64,000 bases of DNA, taken from assembly GCA_964343195.1 (NCBI GenBank), contig CAYFIR010000006.1, positions 78,796 to 142,795 of the forward strand, written 5' to 3'. Made by a program: the position numbers and the translations under genes. Source of the stretch: CAYVAP01 sp964343195. Its GTDB lineage: Bacteria; Bacteroidota; Bacteroidia; J057. How positions within the stretch are numbered: the stretch's first letter is position 1; each line of letters begins with the position of its first letter. Positions 44,801-53,270 of this stretch are shown in pieces. The notes under the pieces are model-generated. The model was given only the letters and a program-made list of their open reading frames with translations. It was not told the DNA's origin and searched no databases.

Positions 44801-46642
44801 CAGAGAGGTAGGATTGGTCAGGGTCGTCGTCGGAAACCACTGAATTGTGGCATTTGAGAGGTTGGTTCCTGAGGCAGCCAGGGTGACCGTATCGCCATAG
44901 CAAATGAGGGGATCCGGAATGATATCAAGTTGTGGAGTGCCGGTCACTTCCACGCGAATTTCCGCAGTGTACTGACAGGTGGCTGTAGTAGCCTGGACGA
45001 TGAAGTCTGTGCTGGTATTGGGATAAAGCAACGGAGCATTCGAGGAAGGATTGCTGATCAGGGTGGGATTCGAAGGGGCCCATAACAGGGTGTAGGTGGC
45101 AGGAGCTCCGGGGAATGTCACAGAAACAGGAACCTGCACGGTGTCTCCCTGGCAAATGCTGAGGGTGTCAGATGGGACCACAATATCGGCTCCGGGAGTG
45201 ATCAGGAAGGTCTGGACCTTGGGGCAATCGCCCGGCACGGTCTGTATCAATGTATAGGTGGTCGGTTGGGTGGGAGAAATAATCCGCGGATTGACGATGC
45301 CGGGATTACTGACTCCAGTTGCTGGTATCCACGTGTAGGAGGCGTTGGTTGCAGGGGGAATGTTGGTAACCGGATTTACGCTATCCTGGGTGGAAGGACA
45401 GAAGTTGATGATCTGCTGAGGCAGGATTTCGCCCTGCTCCACGATGATCCGAAATCGCTTGGAGGCTATTTGGGGGTAGGGGCAGCCATCATCACTTATA
45501 CAAAGCTCCAGGTAGTATTCCCCCGTATCGGCGATTGTCGGGGAAAAGGAGTATAACGCTGAAACCTGGCTCAGGTTGATTCCTGGTTGATAAAATGCTC
45601 CTGGTGCATCCGTAAAAGGTGTGCTGCAAAATGACAGCAGACCACCGTCTGGATCCAGCCCATTTAGGTTGAAGGTCAATGTATTACCGACACATACTGA
45701 GAATGTATTGCCATTGAACTGCCCACCGGAAATGTTGGTAGGCTGGTTGATGACCGGCGGAACGTTGCCACAGTTGAGGACGATCATCTGCAGGTCGCGC
45801 ATGGTGGTCGCGATCAACTGCCCGTTTCGGTACTCCTTAACCAGAATGGCGACGATACCCACCTGGATCATATTGGGAGTAAAACTGATCTGTCCGGTTA
45901 GGGGATCGAAGTTAAACCCGGTGGAGGTACTCATCGGGTTATTGAAGCTAAAACCTGCGTTGTATGGGACAGGGGAAGAAAGGGCTGTATTGAAATCATA
46001 ATCCAGCGGATCAACCAGTTCGTAGGCCAGTGAGTCTCCGTCCGGGTCCGTCGCACCAGCATCGTAAACAAACGGCTGATTAACACATAGATAGGGTACC
46101 AGGTCGTTGGTGAAGATGGGAGACTCATTGCAGGTCGTTACCGTATTGTCTATGGTCGCCTCGATATAGATATCGGTGGTAGATGGGCTAACGGTAGAAT
46201 TGGTAATAGCTCCATTGCGGCAACAAAGTGCCCATCCAATTCGCCAGTCGGTACACTGTTGATCCAGGGCTATGCGGGCTTCGTAAATATGCTCTTCTGC
46301 CCCAGGAAGGATTCCTCCATCACATGAACTAAGAGCTTGCTGTGCCGGACAGATTACCGGTAGGGTGGTGATGGCAACCCTGTCTGCCAGGATCACCGTG
46401 TCGGCGATGCCACAACTCGCAGATCCCAGAAAAAGGGGCTGGTCATCATTCAGGGGGGATCCTGAACAGTCGCGGTAGACAGTCAGTCGGACCAGGATAG
46501 AGTCACCCCCGATACATTCGTAGGTGAGGTCAGCCCCCATGGCATGAGAGGCCTGGGTTTCCGCAGGCCAGGATAGAAAGATGATTAATCCTGCCACCAG
46601 CCCAAATAGGCGAGTGGTAATTGGGTAAAAGTACTTTATCAT
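41813..46642 (-). CDS. Giant SprB-repeat surface protein with T9SS type B sorting domain
   Basis: The 1609-residue protein has a signal peptide (to about residue 31, ETQASHA), the SHAMGADLTYECIGGD opening common to T9SS giants, an Ig/PKD-like region (~180-620), then ten SprB-type repeats (~650-1430). Each repeat has the form VxCxGxxxGxxxxxxxGGtppYxYxw, for example LVNVNCFGENDGRIELSASG. A PKD domain (YLWDFGDGHLSEELNPLHVY) and a gliding-motility-associated C-terminal domain (VFSPNGDGHNDTWAP...) close the protein. SprB-like proteins move along the cell surface during gliding in Flavobacterium; export is through the T9SS. It is not shown that this organism glides. Confidence 0.92.
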   Translation of the reverse strand: MIKYFYPITTRLFGLVAGLIIFLSWPAETQASHAMGADLTYECIGGDSILVRLTVYRDCSGSPLNDDQPLFLGSASCGIADTVILADRVAITTLPVICPAQQALSSCDGGILPGAEEHIYEARIALDQQCTDWRIGWALCCRNGAITNSTVSPSTTDIYIEATIDNTVTTCNESPIFTNDLVPYLCVNQPFVYDAGATDPDGDSLAYELVDPLDYDFNTALSSPVPYNAGFSFNNPMSTSTGFNFDPLTGQISFTPNMIQVGIVAILVKEYRNGQLIATTMRDLQMIVLNCGNVPPVINQPTNISGGQFNGNTFSVCVGNTLTFNLNGLDPDGGLLSFCSTPFTDAPGAFYQPGINLSQVSALYSFSPTIADTGEYYLELCISDDGCPYPQIASKRFRIIVEQGEILPQQIINFCPSTQDSVNPVTNIPPATNASYTWIPATGVSNPGIVNPRIISPTQPTTYTLIQTVPGDCPKVQTFLITPGADIVVPSDTLSICQGDTVQVPVSVTFPGAPATYTLLWAPSNPTLISNPSSNAPLLYPNTSTDFIVQATTATCQYTAEIRVEVTGTPQLDIIPDPLICYGDTVTLAASGTNLSNATIQWFPTTTLTNPTSLVTQAAPLSTTSYELKAENQCGADSITTTVNVAQPLNLNANTEDILCNGEDNGQINVVPFGGQGPYNYTLFPNPSGNSFPGSVINLPPNTYRITALDQAGCEDTLFVTLSEPPPLLLNLDTLVNVNCFGENDGRIELSASGGTPDYGFSVNGPSGPYLNSGVFPGLTSGTYTLSVQDDNGCTVDIPGVLVDQPANPVSITIDNVVNASCNDSLGQIAITANGGSGAYEFLLNGNSIVQGGTNYTFLNLPPATYTVAVVDTNGCEADSPVQIIEFTDPVAALDLLQLPSCFGENSGRAEILLQEGVPPYNISFEGSPFTPATSDTAIYDSLGAGWYTFQVEDQNDCIYSLDFEVTQPDTFLFQLGAYTPPLCVGGNDGEALFLGFGGTPPYQYQLATMLQDTGYFSPLTSGTFPFTLIDDRGCEVTDTIVLVDPPPLLGFAAVQNITCPGAADGVISLSATGGTPNYEYSLDSSSFVEGSTFPNLLAGTYTFVVQDDNGCRDTLDATVLEPDPLVLTAGTVEDVDCFGAATGSATLQGQGGTSPYTYALPGEPFTSSNVVDSLPEGTYVILMQDINGCLTDVQVTIEEPFALRGEVESQPVLCFGDSNGIAEVFMNGGTMPYGYEWSNGETGRRATQLPPGNPTVTITDANGCTYAISAEVLEPPEMSFDTTALGDVSCFAGTDGFVLAVAQGGTPPYNYDWSNGSSGTQLAQIGAGAYIITVTDSNGCPIMDTLVVNEPDPIELEVSIQNAICGTPSGSIEIMPSGGTGDLQILWENNETTRILENLLGGPDVPPYNVLITDENGCSISESIRLEESGEPSADFLHAYQPLDSFLRPLKGVQFINVSLEGVAYLWDFGDGHLSEELNPLHVYEDPGQYEVTLVVFDPFFSCPDTARQIINLLPPGDIFVPNVFSPNGDGHNDTWAPKGAGVVRSEARVYSRWGELIITLPSLDHVWNGDHPRTGGPAQEGVYVWVVTALLNDGSRVERYGTVTLVH

Positions 46643-46694
46643 GGTACCGGTAATTCCACTAGCAAGGAGGAAATAGAAGGACGCAATTTGTTGT

Positions 46695-46702
46695 CAAAGT
46701 TA
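46695..46702 (-). promoter_or_regulatory. Candidate -7 element of the SprB-repeat gene
   Basis: On the minus strand this reads TAACTTTG, matching TAnnTTTG, 53 nt before the ATG at 46642. No clean TTG is seen at -33. Confidence 0.35.
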
Positions 46703-46911
46703 TGACAAACAAAACTGACATAGCCCTCCAGAAATGTAAAGATGAATTGAAAATACTTAGAAAAAAGAGCTATTAACCTGCAATCGTCCTAATCATAACG
46801 GATATGTCATCCATTACCTGATGTAAGAATCGCTTAGGTTTTGTAACTATTCCCGATGTTATATCTGCTGGCCTTGCGTCGCAGTCCAGAGGCAGGGGGG
46901 GGTATTCAATG

Positions 46912-46949
46912 ACAAAGCGCAGAGAAAGATGCCTTCCTCTGCGCTTTGT
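46912..46949. terminator. Perfect 13-bp hairpin after the pappalysin-like gene
   Basis: ACAAAGCGCAGAG (46912-46924) pairs perfectly with CTCTGCGCTTTGT (46937-46949). It lies 25 bp after the stop of the minus-strand gene at 46974. The T-rich flank is on the plus-strand side, so termination of the minus-strand transcript is likely but not textbook. Confidence 0.5.
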
Positions 46950-46973
46950 GAATATTATTTTTTGCCTGAAGGC

Positions 46974-49900
46974 CTACTCAATCTTCACGATTTTTCCCCA
47001 GTAACTTTGTTCCTGGTAAATGACCTGGTAGAAATAGATGCCACTGGGCAGGGAACTGATGTCAACCTTCTGAGGTTGCAGCCCATGTGTCCAGTCAAAG
47101 GTCAGGAGAGTCCGGCGATTGGCATCCAGCACATTGAGCTTGACTGGTACGTCAGCCCGGGCATCGATCTTGATATAGGCTGTCCCATCGGTTGGATTGG
47201 GATAGAAATTCACCAGTTTGGCCAGGTCAAAGGCGAACCTGACTGTATCAGAGTCATAGGAAAATCCATTCTCATGTCTGACCCGATAAAAGTAAAATAC
47301 TGTTTCCTGTAGAGGCTTTGTCTCCGCAAAGTCATAGGTAAAAGGCTGATCTGAGAATCCCTGGGGTTCGAAGGTATGGATAACTTCAAATTCTCCTGGA
47401 ATCAATGTGCGGGGGCTGGTTTCGGTAGCGCGATGCACCTCAATCTGGACCGTACCTCTTTCTCTGGCCAGGGTACCGCTTAGTTCTACCTGACTGCGTA
47501 CCTGCTGTACTTCGAATGGCTCAAACCCAACCGGGTAGCGTGCTCCCATCCCTATGCCGTCGCCTCCTGTTCCCGCGCCAATATACCGGAGTTCATCCAC
47601 CATCATCGTGGCTCCATAGTAATTGTCAGTAGAATTGAGGGCCCATAGATGTTGGGTCAGGCTATCACCCGGGAGAAACTCTTTATAGTCAACAGGGCTT
47701 ATCCCCCTGTGCTTCTGCCAGGGATCAACGGGCATATCACCCCCCAGGGTAAAGAACACCAGTTTGCCGGTTCCTGCCATCTCCGGAACTACCTGCCACA
47801 TGTCCGCAACATCCTGCTGATCAAAATAGGTGCGAACCACAATTGGTTCCTGTAGGGTAGGCGGATTGGCAAAAGTCAGATATCGTGCAGTAGTGTGCCA
47901 GCCGAGGGTATTTTCGGCATATCCTGCTGAATCAGTCATCTCATGCCCACCTGCTCCATACTGGTCGGTGATGGTCATGGTAACATCTTCAGGTGCTATC
48001 TGTACCGGGTTGATTGGGTCATTGCGTAGCGAGAAGAGCAGTTGCTCCTGCGGAAACTGCTCATCAGCAGCTTTGATGTAGTGAATCCATCCACCCCGAC
48101 CGTAGCAGGTATAGTCGGCCTGTACGCTTCCCGGTTGAGAAGGAATGTAACGAGGAGGTTCGCAGGCTATCTCGGCTTCGATACACAGGTTGTCAAGGTA
48201 GAGATTTGGGGTGCTCGTAGAGTCGGTCGCGACCTCTACAATCAGGCGAACCTGCTGCCCTGACAGGTTGCTCAAATCAATGGATTCACTGCGCCAGTCA
48301 GCACAGGTCGGCATCCAGTCCTCACGGAAGCTGGCATCCAGAAGGCTGTCACTTTTGGTAATTTCCAGGCCGGTTTTCTCATAAACCAGCATGGGTTCCT
48401 GACCACAGACGCTTGCATAAATCCTTAAAGTTGGATCGTAGCGCATCTCCTGAGGGTGGTATGCAACATTGAATTTGAGCACGACCAGGCCATAATCTTC
48501 CAGGTTGAAAGTAGGTCCGATCAGGAAGTCGCGGTTGGGAAGCGGATCGTTGGAGATCACATGGGTGCGGCGTTTGTGGCGCATCATGAAGCCTGCGTTT
48601 GCATTGCAGTCTTCAGTCGCTACTAGTCCAAATCCCTCAGTGGTATCCGTCTGTTTGATGTCCCAGTCGCCTGGGGCATTTCCATCCTCAAAATCACGGC
48701 AGTACAGGTTGGGTGAAGCAGGGAAGGAGTTTTGAGGAATGATGATCGGCAGGCGGAACTGGTGATTTTTTAGGTCAGCATCCTTGTCGTTGCCCTGGAT
48801 GTATGCAGCTCGTACTTCCAGCAATCCGAATGTGCCATATACCCGCAGGCTTTGGCTCATTTCGAAGGGGAGGGTCCCACCTGGCTCCAGGTAGCCTTCC
48901 CACTCTTCGCTGATGGAAGTGCCGTTTGACAGGCGCGCCTCAAATGTCAGGTTAGTAAGAGGCTGGGTACCCAGATTTTTTATTTTGAAGGACGGGAAAA
49001 CGTTCCGCCCATTGCAACGAAGGTCAAGGGAAGTATTGGGTTGAAGTGCGACATCAAATGGTCGCTCAAGCAACCCGGGAGAGTTTAGCAGCCAGTTACG
49101 GGTTGGGGCACCGTTTACAGACTGACGGTTGAGGGTACTCCGCATCCGCACCATTTGCCCCTGGGTAAAGACCCGTTTGCAGGTAGGCGCGTCTCCATCC
49201 ATGAAGTTTTCGTACATGTCCTCGACATCCTGCGGGAAGTAGGATGGACGGACAGAGTTGGGATCGCTGGGATTGGAAAGAAATGGAAGGGTATCGGAGC
49301 TGCAGGAGTTCTGATAATTTCCACAACCAGGGCCTCCCACGGTGGTATCCGGTGGGGTATCGCAGATGAAGTCTCCATTGGCATAGCAGTCTCCATTCTC
49401 GCAGCTCCAGTTGTCATTGCTGGCAACATTGTAGGTCGGAACCAGGCTGAGGTAACGTCCTGCGTAGTGAGCTGCGACCGCCGCGTCACTTTCATCCTTG
49501 CTTCCCCAATAGGCTGCTTCTATTACGATCCCATCCTGGATGCTGCCATGTGCTCCATCAGACCAGGCATAGCCAAGAGCCTTGCAGTTTCCTTCCTCCA
49601 GGCACAGTTCATCTACGATCCAGATGTTGAGATAATATTTGGGATCCCAGATAGACTGACTTTTAAGTTCTATTTCCTGATTGGGGTACGCTCCGGAGTG
49701 GCTATCTCCGGTAAGGGTTACGTTGGACAGATTACTTGGGAAACGGGTGATTCCATTGGTAGGCAGGCCGTTGGTATCGCTTTTGGCCAGGACAAATTCT
49801 ATGTAGGTATCAACGCTGGGGGCAGAGTCCGCGGCAGATGTGTAAAACGGTCCTCCCTCAAAGGCACCCCGGTTACGGAAGGCATCATTAAGGCGCTGTA

Positions 49901-50225
49901 TCCCAAGCCGAACCTGGTCGTCGGTGATATTGGAGGTCCCTTCCTTTGGCAGGACATCACCAGGCTGGTGCATCACGTGTACCACTACCGGTATGGTCAA
50001 TACCTCAGCGCGGGTATTCTGGGTCGATAAACCCTGAGGTACCTGCTGATATAGGTAGCTTTGAAGCCGATCCCAGCCACGGCGGTAAAGGAGGTCCTGT
50101 TGATACCGCTGCTCATGGAGAAGATCTTTGTGCACCTGGGCGGAGGCAATATCTCCGAGACCGCTCACCAAAAGCAGTATCAGAGAGAAGATTAGCCAAT
50201 TGCCTTTTTGTAGAACTGTATCCAT
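46974..50225 (-). CDS. Secreted pappalysin-like (M43) protein with destroyed zinc site, T9SS type A sorting domain
   Basis: The 1083-residue protein has a signal peptide (LIFSLILLLVSG..ASAQ, cut near residue 30) and an M43/pappalysin-type domain at ~75-375: IPVVVHVMHQPGD, then DDQVRLGIQRLNDAFRN, YLNIWIVDEL and a GDFICDTPPD segment followed by a Met-turn-like ENFMDGDAPTCKRVFTQGQ. The zinc motif, normally HExxHxxGLxH, reads HYAGRYLSLVP at residues 253-263: Glu is Tyr, the second His is Arg and the third His is Pro, with no gap in the alignment. The domain should therefore bind no zinc and cut nothing. Beta domains follow (~395-990), then a T9SS type A domain (VNFYPNPTDGTAYIKI). It may be a binding protein. 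Confidence 0.87.
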   Translation of the reverse strand: MDTVLQKGNWLIFSLILLLVSGLGDIASAQVHKDLLHEQRYQQDLLYRRGWDRLQSYLYQQVPQGLSTQNTRAEVLTIPVVVHVMHQPGDVLPKEGTSNITDDQVRLGIQRLNDAFRNRGAFEGGPFYTSAADSAPSVDTYIEFVLAKSDTNGLPTNGITRFPSNLSNVTLTGDSHSGAYPNQEIELKSQSIWDPKYYLNIWIVDELCLEEGNCKALGYAWSDGAHGSIQDGIVIEAAYWGSKDESDAAVAAHYAGRYLSLVPTYNVASNDNWSCENGDCYANGDFICDTPPDTTVGGPGCGNYQNSCSSDTLPFLSNPSDPNSVRPSYFPQDVEDMYENFMDGDAPTCKRVFTQGQMVRMRSTLNRQSVNGAPTRNWLLNSPGLLERPFDVALQPNTSLDLRCNGRNVFPSFKIKNLGTQPLTNLTFEARLSNGTSISEEWEGYLEPGGTLPFEMSQSLRVYGTFGLLEVRAAYIQGNDKDADLKNHQFRLPIIIPQNSFPASPNLYCRDFEDGNAPGDWDIKQTDTTEGFGLVATEDCNANAGFMMRHKRRTHVISNDPLPNRDFLIGPTFNLEDYGLVVLKFNVAYHPQEMRYDPTLRIYASVCGQEPMLVYEKTGLEITKSDSLLDASFREDWMPTCADWRSESIDLSNLSGQQVRLIVEVATDSTSTPNLYLDNLCIEAEIACEPPRYIPSQPGSVQADYTCYGRGGWIHYIKAADEQFPQEQLLFSLRNDPINPVQIAPEDVTMTITDQYGAGGHEMTDSAGYAENTLGWHTTARYLTFANPPTLQEPIVVRTYFDQQDVADMWQVVPEMAGTGKLVFFTLGGDMPVDPWQKHRGISPVDYKEFLPGDSLTQHLWALNSTDNYYGATMMVDELRYIGAGTGGDGIGMGARYPVGFEPFEVQQVRSQVELSGTLARERGTVQIEVHRATETSPRTLIPGEFEVIHTFEPQGFSDQPFTYDFAETKPLQETVFYFYRVRHENGFSYDSDTVRFAFDLAKLVNFYPNPTDGTAYIKIDARADVPVKLNVLDANRRTLLTFDWTHGLQPQKVDISSLPSGIYFYQVIYQEQSYWGKIVKIE

Positions 50226-50749
50226 ACTATGTGTCCTAAAACCTTTACACTACTGTCTAAAGGAATAGCTAGAGAGAATATTTCTATGCTCATCAATGCG
50301 ATCCAACCGAACAGTCCAAAAACCAGACCACCTTGTAAGGTTTCGGTACCGGAGGCTAAAAGAATTTCATCTGCGTGAATTGTATGGATTGATTACGCAA
50401 AATTTTGACGAAACGAGAAAAATCCATTCCATATTCAAATTTTAAACGAATCCATTTTGTGAAAATTTTATGTCTCCTCTGTAGTTGCTGGTAAACAGGG
50501 AGTTAGTGGTGGGGGGTGCGAAAGTAGAAATTTGTTATCGGAGGATATTTATGTATGTGTGGTTCTGTGTCGAGGATGAATGGTTTTCTGGTCCTGCCAG
50601 CAGGAAGGAATTTTACGTTTGTAAGATCTGAAGAAGAATTGCGAAATTTCAGGGTGATCGATGAAATTTAGCACGGCAAACATCTCCATTTCATCGTAGG
50701 CTAATATTAGCCTACTTACTTGCGGGCCCAAACCCTACGAACAGTCTTT
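50226..50749. other. AT-rich intergenic stretch with a perfect 20-bp palindrome
   Basis: No gene is supported between the pappalysin-like gene and the divergent CotH-like gene. The clearest signal is the palindrome at 50696-50715. No TAnnTTTG promoter was convincing on either strand. Confidence 0.5.
50696..50715. promoter_or_regulatory. Perfect 20-bp palindrome upstream of the CotH-like gene
   Basis: GTAGGCTAATATTAGCCTAC is its own reverse complement and ends 34 bp before the ATG at 50750. The length and position suit a dimeric regulator; no partner gene is evident. Confidence 0.45.
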
Positions 50750-51763
50750 ATGAAGAAGATCCTAATAGCAATTTCTCTACTCCTACTGGTTGAATTTGCC
50801 ATATCCCAGGAATCCCCATCCGGGCTATTTGAAAGCGATGAAATCCTTGAAATAGAGCTGGTTACGGACATGGCTGCGTTGCAGGATGATCGGGGTAAGG
50901 AGGTGGAATATCACCCTGCCACCCTGCGATACCAGCAGGAAGGCGTGATGGTGGAAGTAGCATCAGAAATTCGGGCCAGAGGTAATTTTCGCAAGCAGCC
51001 GCAAGTCTGCGAATTCCCTCCCCTCAAGCTGAAGTTTGGCCGTCAGGCTATACGGGGAACCATTTTTGCTGGCCAGCCCGAACTGAAAATGGTAAGCCAT
51101 TGCCAGGGAGATATCTTTGTGGTAAGAGAGTATTTGCTTTATCGTGCTTATGACATATTAGCCGATTATTGCCTGAAAGTACGGCCACTAAAGGTTACCT
51201 ACACGGATAGCCGCGATAGTTTTCCGGCAGAAACTCATTTTGCTTTTTTCCTAGAACATCAGGACGTGGCCCAGCACCGCATGGGGGGACAGATTATCGA
51301 AGATTCCCGTCTGCTGCCTCACCAGATCAATGAGGATAACCTGACCACGGTGGCCCTGTTTAACTGGATGATCGGCAATACCGACTGGGACGTAACCCTG
51401 GAGAAAAATCTGCGGGTCATACAGGTTTCAGGTAAGCCTGCCCCCTACATAATCCCCTACGATTTTGACTGGTCAGCTGCTGTTGGAGCTCCATATGTAG
51501 GATTGGGGGATACCTATGACCGGAGGTTGTACAGGGGCCTCTGTATAGATGAGAGGCGGTACAGGCAATGGGTAAGCCATGTCCTGATCAGAAAAGAGTT
51601 GGTGCTGGATCTGTATCAGGAGTTCGATGGGTGGCCTTCACGACGAGATCGCAGGGAGGCTGTTGAGTACCTGCAAGAGTCTTTCCGCTTGCTGGAAACC
51701 AATGGAGGCCTGCCTTATTATCGCACCCGCTGCGAAGAAATCGGCACAGGAAATAGAGAGTAA
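50750..51763 (+). CDS. Secreted CotH-like (atypical kinase-fold) protein, tentative
   Basis: From ATG 50750 the protein is 337 residues with a signal peptide (MKKILIAISLLLLVEFAISQ); the frame is open from a TTG at 50720 but the signal peptide fixes the start. Motifs RARGNFRKQPQVCEFPPLKL (~80-100), LFNWMIGNTDWDVTLEKNLR (~208-228) and PYIIPYDFDWSAAVG (~238-252) resemble the N-D-N/DFD elements of CotH and related atypical kinases. CotH phosphorylates spore-coat proteins; no exact substrate is suggested here. No sorting domain is present, so it is probably periplasmic. It stands alone. Confidence 0.55.
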   Translation: MKKILIAISLLLLVEFAISQESPSGLFESDEILEIELVTDMAALQDDRGKEVEYHPATLRYQQEGVMVEVASEIRARGNFRKQPQVCEFPPLKLKFGRQAIRGTIFAGQPELKMVSHCQGDIFVVREYLLYRAYDILADYCLKVRPLKVTYTDSRDSFPAETHFAFFLEHQDVAQHRMGGQIIEDSRLLPHQINEDNLTTVALFNWMIGNTDWDVTLEKNLRVIQVSGKPAPYIIPYDFDWSAAVGAPYVGLGDTYDRRLYRGLCIDERRYRQWVSHVLIRKELVLDLYQEFDGWPSRRDRREAVEYLQESFRLLETNGGLPYYRTRCEEIGTGNRE

Positions 51764-51816
51764 GAGGGAGCTTCAGGATTGAGAAATTCGAATCCCTCTA
51801 CTTCATGGCGCCAAAT

Positions 51817-52374
51817 TCAGTCTTCCTCTTCTGTATCCCGACCCAGATATAAATCCAGCAACCCCTCGGGCAGGTTTACTTCAACTGTCCTGTTGTCGTG
51901 GTCAGCGGCTCCGACAAACTCTTCTGCAATGGGAATAAGTACTTCCTGACCCTCATAGTCCATCACGAGGATGTCCTGCGCATTGCCATCCGCAAAGTCC
52001 TTGATGGTTCCCAGTGGGCCTTCTTCCACATCCACCACCTGATATCCGATAACCTCAAAGTAGTAGAAGTGGCCTTCGGGCAGAGCAGGTAAATCCGCTT
52101 CTGGAAAAAATATCGTGTTTCCCTTAAGGGCTTCTGCTTCATTTCGATCATTAACCCCTTCCATTTTCAGGATAACCTCGCCTTTGGCGGGGAGATGGAC
52201 CCTAAGACGTGAAACGGGATAGGACTGTAGCGGCTGCCCCTTTTTGGCAAGGTATAACTGCTTGACCTTGAGGTATTCGCTCAGATCATATACATCAAGC
52301 ACAGCGCGAACCTCGCCCTTGATGCCATGGGCTTTGGATATATAGCCTATTTCAACGCAATCATTTTGCTGCAT
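51817..52374 (-). CDS. rimM: Ribosome maturation factor RimM
   Basis: The 185-residue protein has the RimM N-terminal domain (CVEIGYISKAHGIKGEVRAV at residues 6-25) and a C-terminal PRC barrel (YYFEVIGYQVVDVEEGPLGT, then GNAQDILVMDYEGQEVLIPI and a VEVNLPEGLLDLYL end). RimM binds S19 and helps 30S head assembly, mainly 16S 3' domain maturation. It follows rpsP by 95 bp on the same strand with a hairpin in between. The usual trmD and rplS do not follow; the next gene is convergent. Confidence 0.95.
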   Translation of the reverse strand: MQQNDCVEIGYISKAHGIKGEVRAVLDVYDLSEYLKVKQLYLAKKGQPLQSYPVSRLRVHLPAKGEVILKMEGVNDRNEAEALKGNTIFFPEADLPALPEGHFYYFEVIGYQVVDVEEGPLGTIKDFADGNAQDILVMDYEGQEVLIPIAEEFVGAADHDNRTVEVNLPEGLLDLYLGRDTEEED

Positions 52375-52411
52375 GAGAGAGTGTTATTCGGAGTTTGGGG
52401 CTGCTTTTATC

Positions 52412-52440
52412 AAAAACGCCATCCCAATTGGGATGGCGTT
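52412..52440 (-). terminator. Terminator/attenuator hairpin between rpsP and rimM
   Basis: AACGCCATCCC and GGGATGGCGTT form a perfect 11-bp stem with an AATT centre (52415-52440 on this strand), followed on the minus strand by TTTTTG. It would end most rpsP transcripts and let only some reach rimM. Confidence 0.75.
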
Positions 52441-52469
52441 GTGTTGTGTGAATATAACCAATCTCTGGC

Positions 52470-53063
52470 TTACTCTTCTTTCTTTTCTTCCTCTTCGCTA
52501 GCCTCAGGAGCAGCTTCTTCGGCGGCAGGAGCCTCTTCCGCTTCAGCTACAGGAGCTTCCTCGGCAGCGGCTTCTTCAGCAGGAGCTTCTTCAGCTGGAG
52601 TTTCCTCTACTTCCGCTTCTGGCTCAGCCTTAGGCTTGGGAGCAGCAGGAGGGGTATAGCCCTTGCGCTCACCCTGTGCAGGTACCGGCTCAAGAGGGTT
52701 GCCTGCGATGTCCACAGAGATAACTTTCTTCTTGGGCTTGCCATCCTTGTCGGCGCGCCAGCGGTTGAAGATTTGGTCTGCTTCTTCCTCGGACTTGCCT
52801 TGGCGGAACAGGGCATATTTAACAGTCACACCTGTATGGCGGAGCAGTGCGCGAACAGTGTTGGTAGGCTGTGCCCCTACCTTCAGCCACTTGATAGCAG
52901 CATCATGGTCCATGTAAACCTTGGCAGGCTCGGAAACAGGATCGTAAGTACCGATCTTTTCAAGGAAACGACCATCACGGCGAGCACGAGAGTCAGCAGC
53001 AACGATGGCGTAAAATGGGCGGCCTTTGCGCCCGCGTCTTTGAAGTCTTAATCTTACTGGCAT
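52470..53063 (-). CDS. rpsP: Ribosomal protein bS16 with long acidic C-terminal extension
   Basis: From ATG 53063 the protein is 197 residues; the frame is open 27 codons further back across the promoter, so that longer start is rejected. Residues 1-~85 are a normal bS16 (MPVRLRLQRRGRKGRPFYAI, then IGTYDPVSEPAKVYMDHDAA and GAQPTNTVRALLRHTG). Bacterial bS16 is usually about 80-90 residues. After the Lys-rich stretch a ~60-residue tail of alternating Glu, Ala, Pro runs to the stop. Such tails occur in Bacteroidota bS16, and their role is unknown. A consensus promoter at 53099-53128 drives it. Confidence 0.95.
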   Translation of the reverse strand: MPVRLRLQRRGRKGRPFYAIVAADSRARRDGRFLEKIGTYDPVSEPAKVYMDHDAAIKWLKVGAQPTNTVRALLRHTGVTVKYALFRQGKSEEEADQIFNRWRADKDGKPKKKVISVDIAGNPLEPVPAQGERKGYTPPAAPKPKAEPEAEVEETPAEEAPAEEAAAEEAPVAEAEEAPAAEEAAPEASEEEEKKEE

Positions 53064-53098
53064 ATAACCACAGATCTTTAAAATTTTGAACTGAGCCG

Positions 53099-53128
53099 CA
53101 AAGTTAGGGCTTTTGGGGGGAATTGCAA
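53099..53128 (-). promoter_or_regulatory. Bacteroidota-type promoter of rpsP
   Basis: On the minus strand TTG (53126-53128), a 19-nt spacer and TAACTTTG (53099-53106) match the consensus exactly, with a leader of roughly 30 nt to the ATG at 53063. Confidence 0.75.
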
Positions 53129-53270
53129 GGGGGGAATAGAGCATTCTTTTCTCTTGCTGTAGGATTTTAGACCCGCGAAAGGTGTTCCGGGCCTTACGGA
53201 GACCTGGCGCAATGGTACTCCCATAGCCTTTGGTTTGTACCGCAGGGCTATGAGGGAGGATAGGTGGTTG

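Larger units (their letters stand above)
46643..46973. other. Intergenic stretch between the two minus-strand T9SS giants
   Basis: No gene is supported. It holds a -7-like element (46695-46702) for the downstream SprB-repeat gene and a perfect 13-bp stem (46912-46949). Confidence 0.5.
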
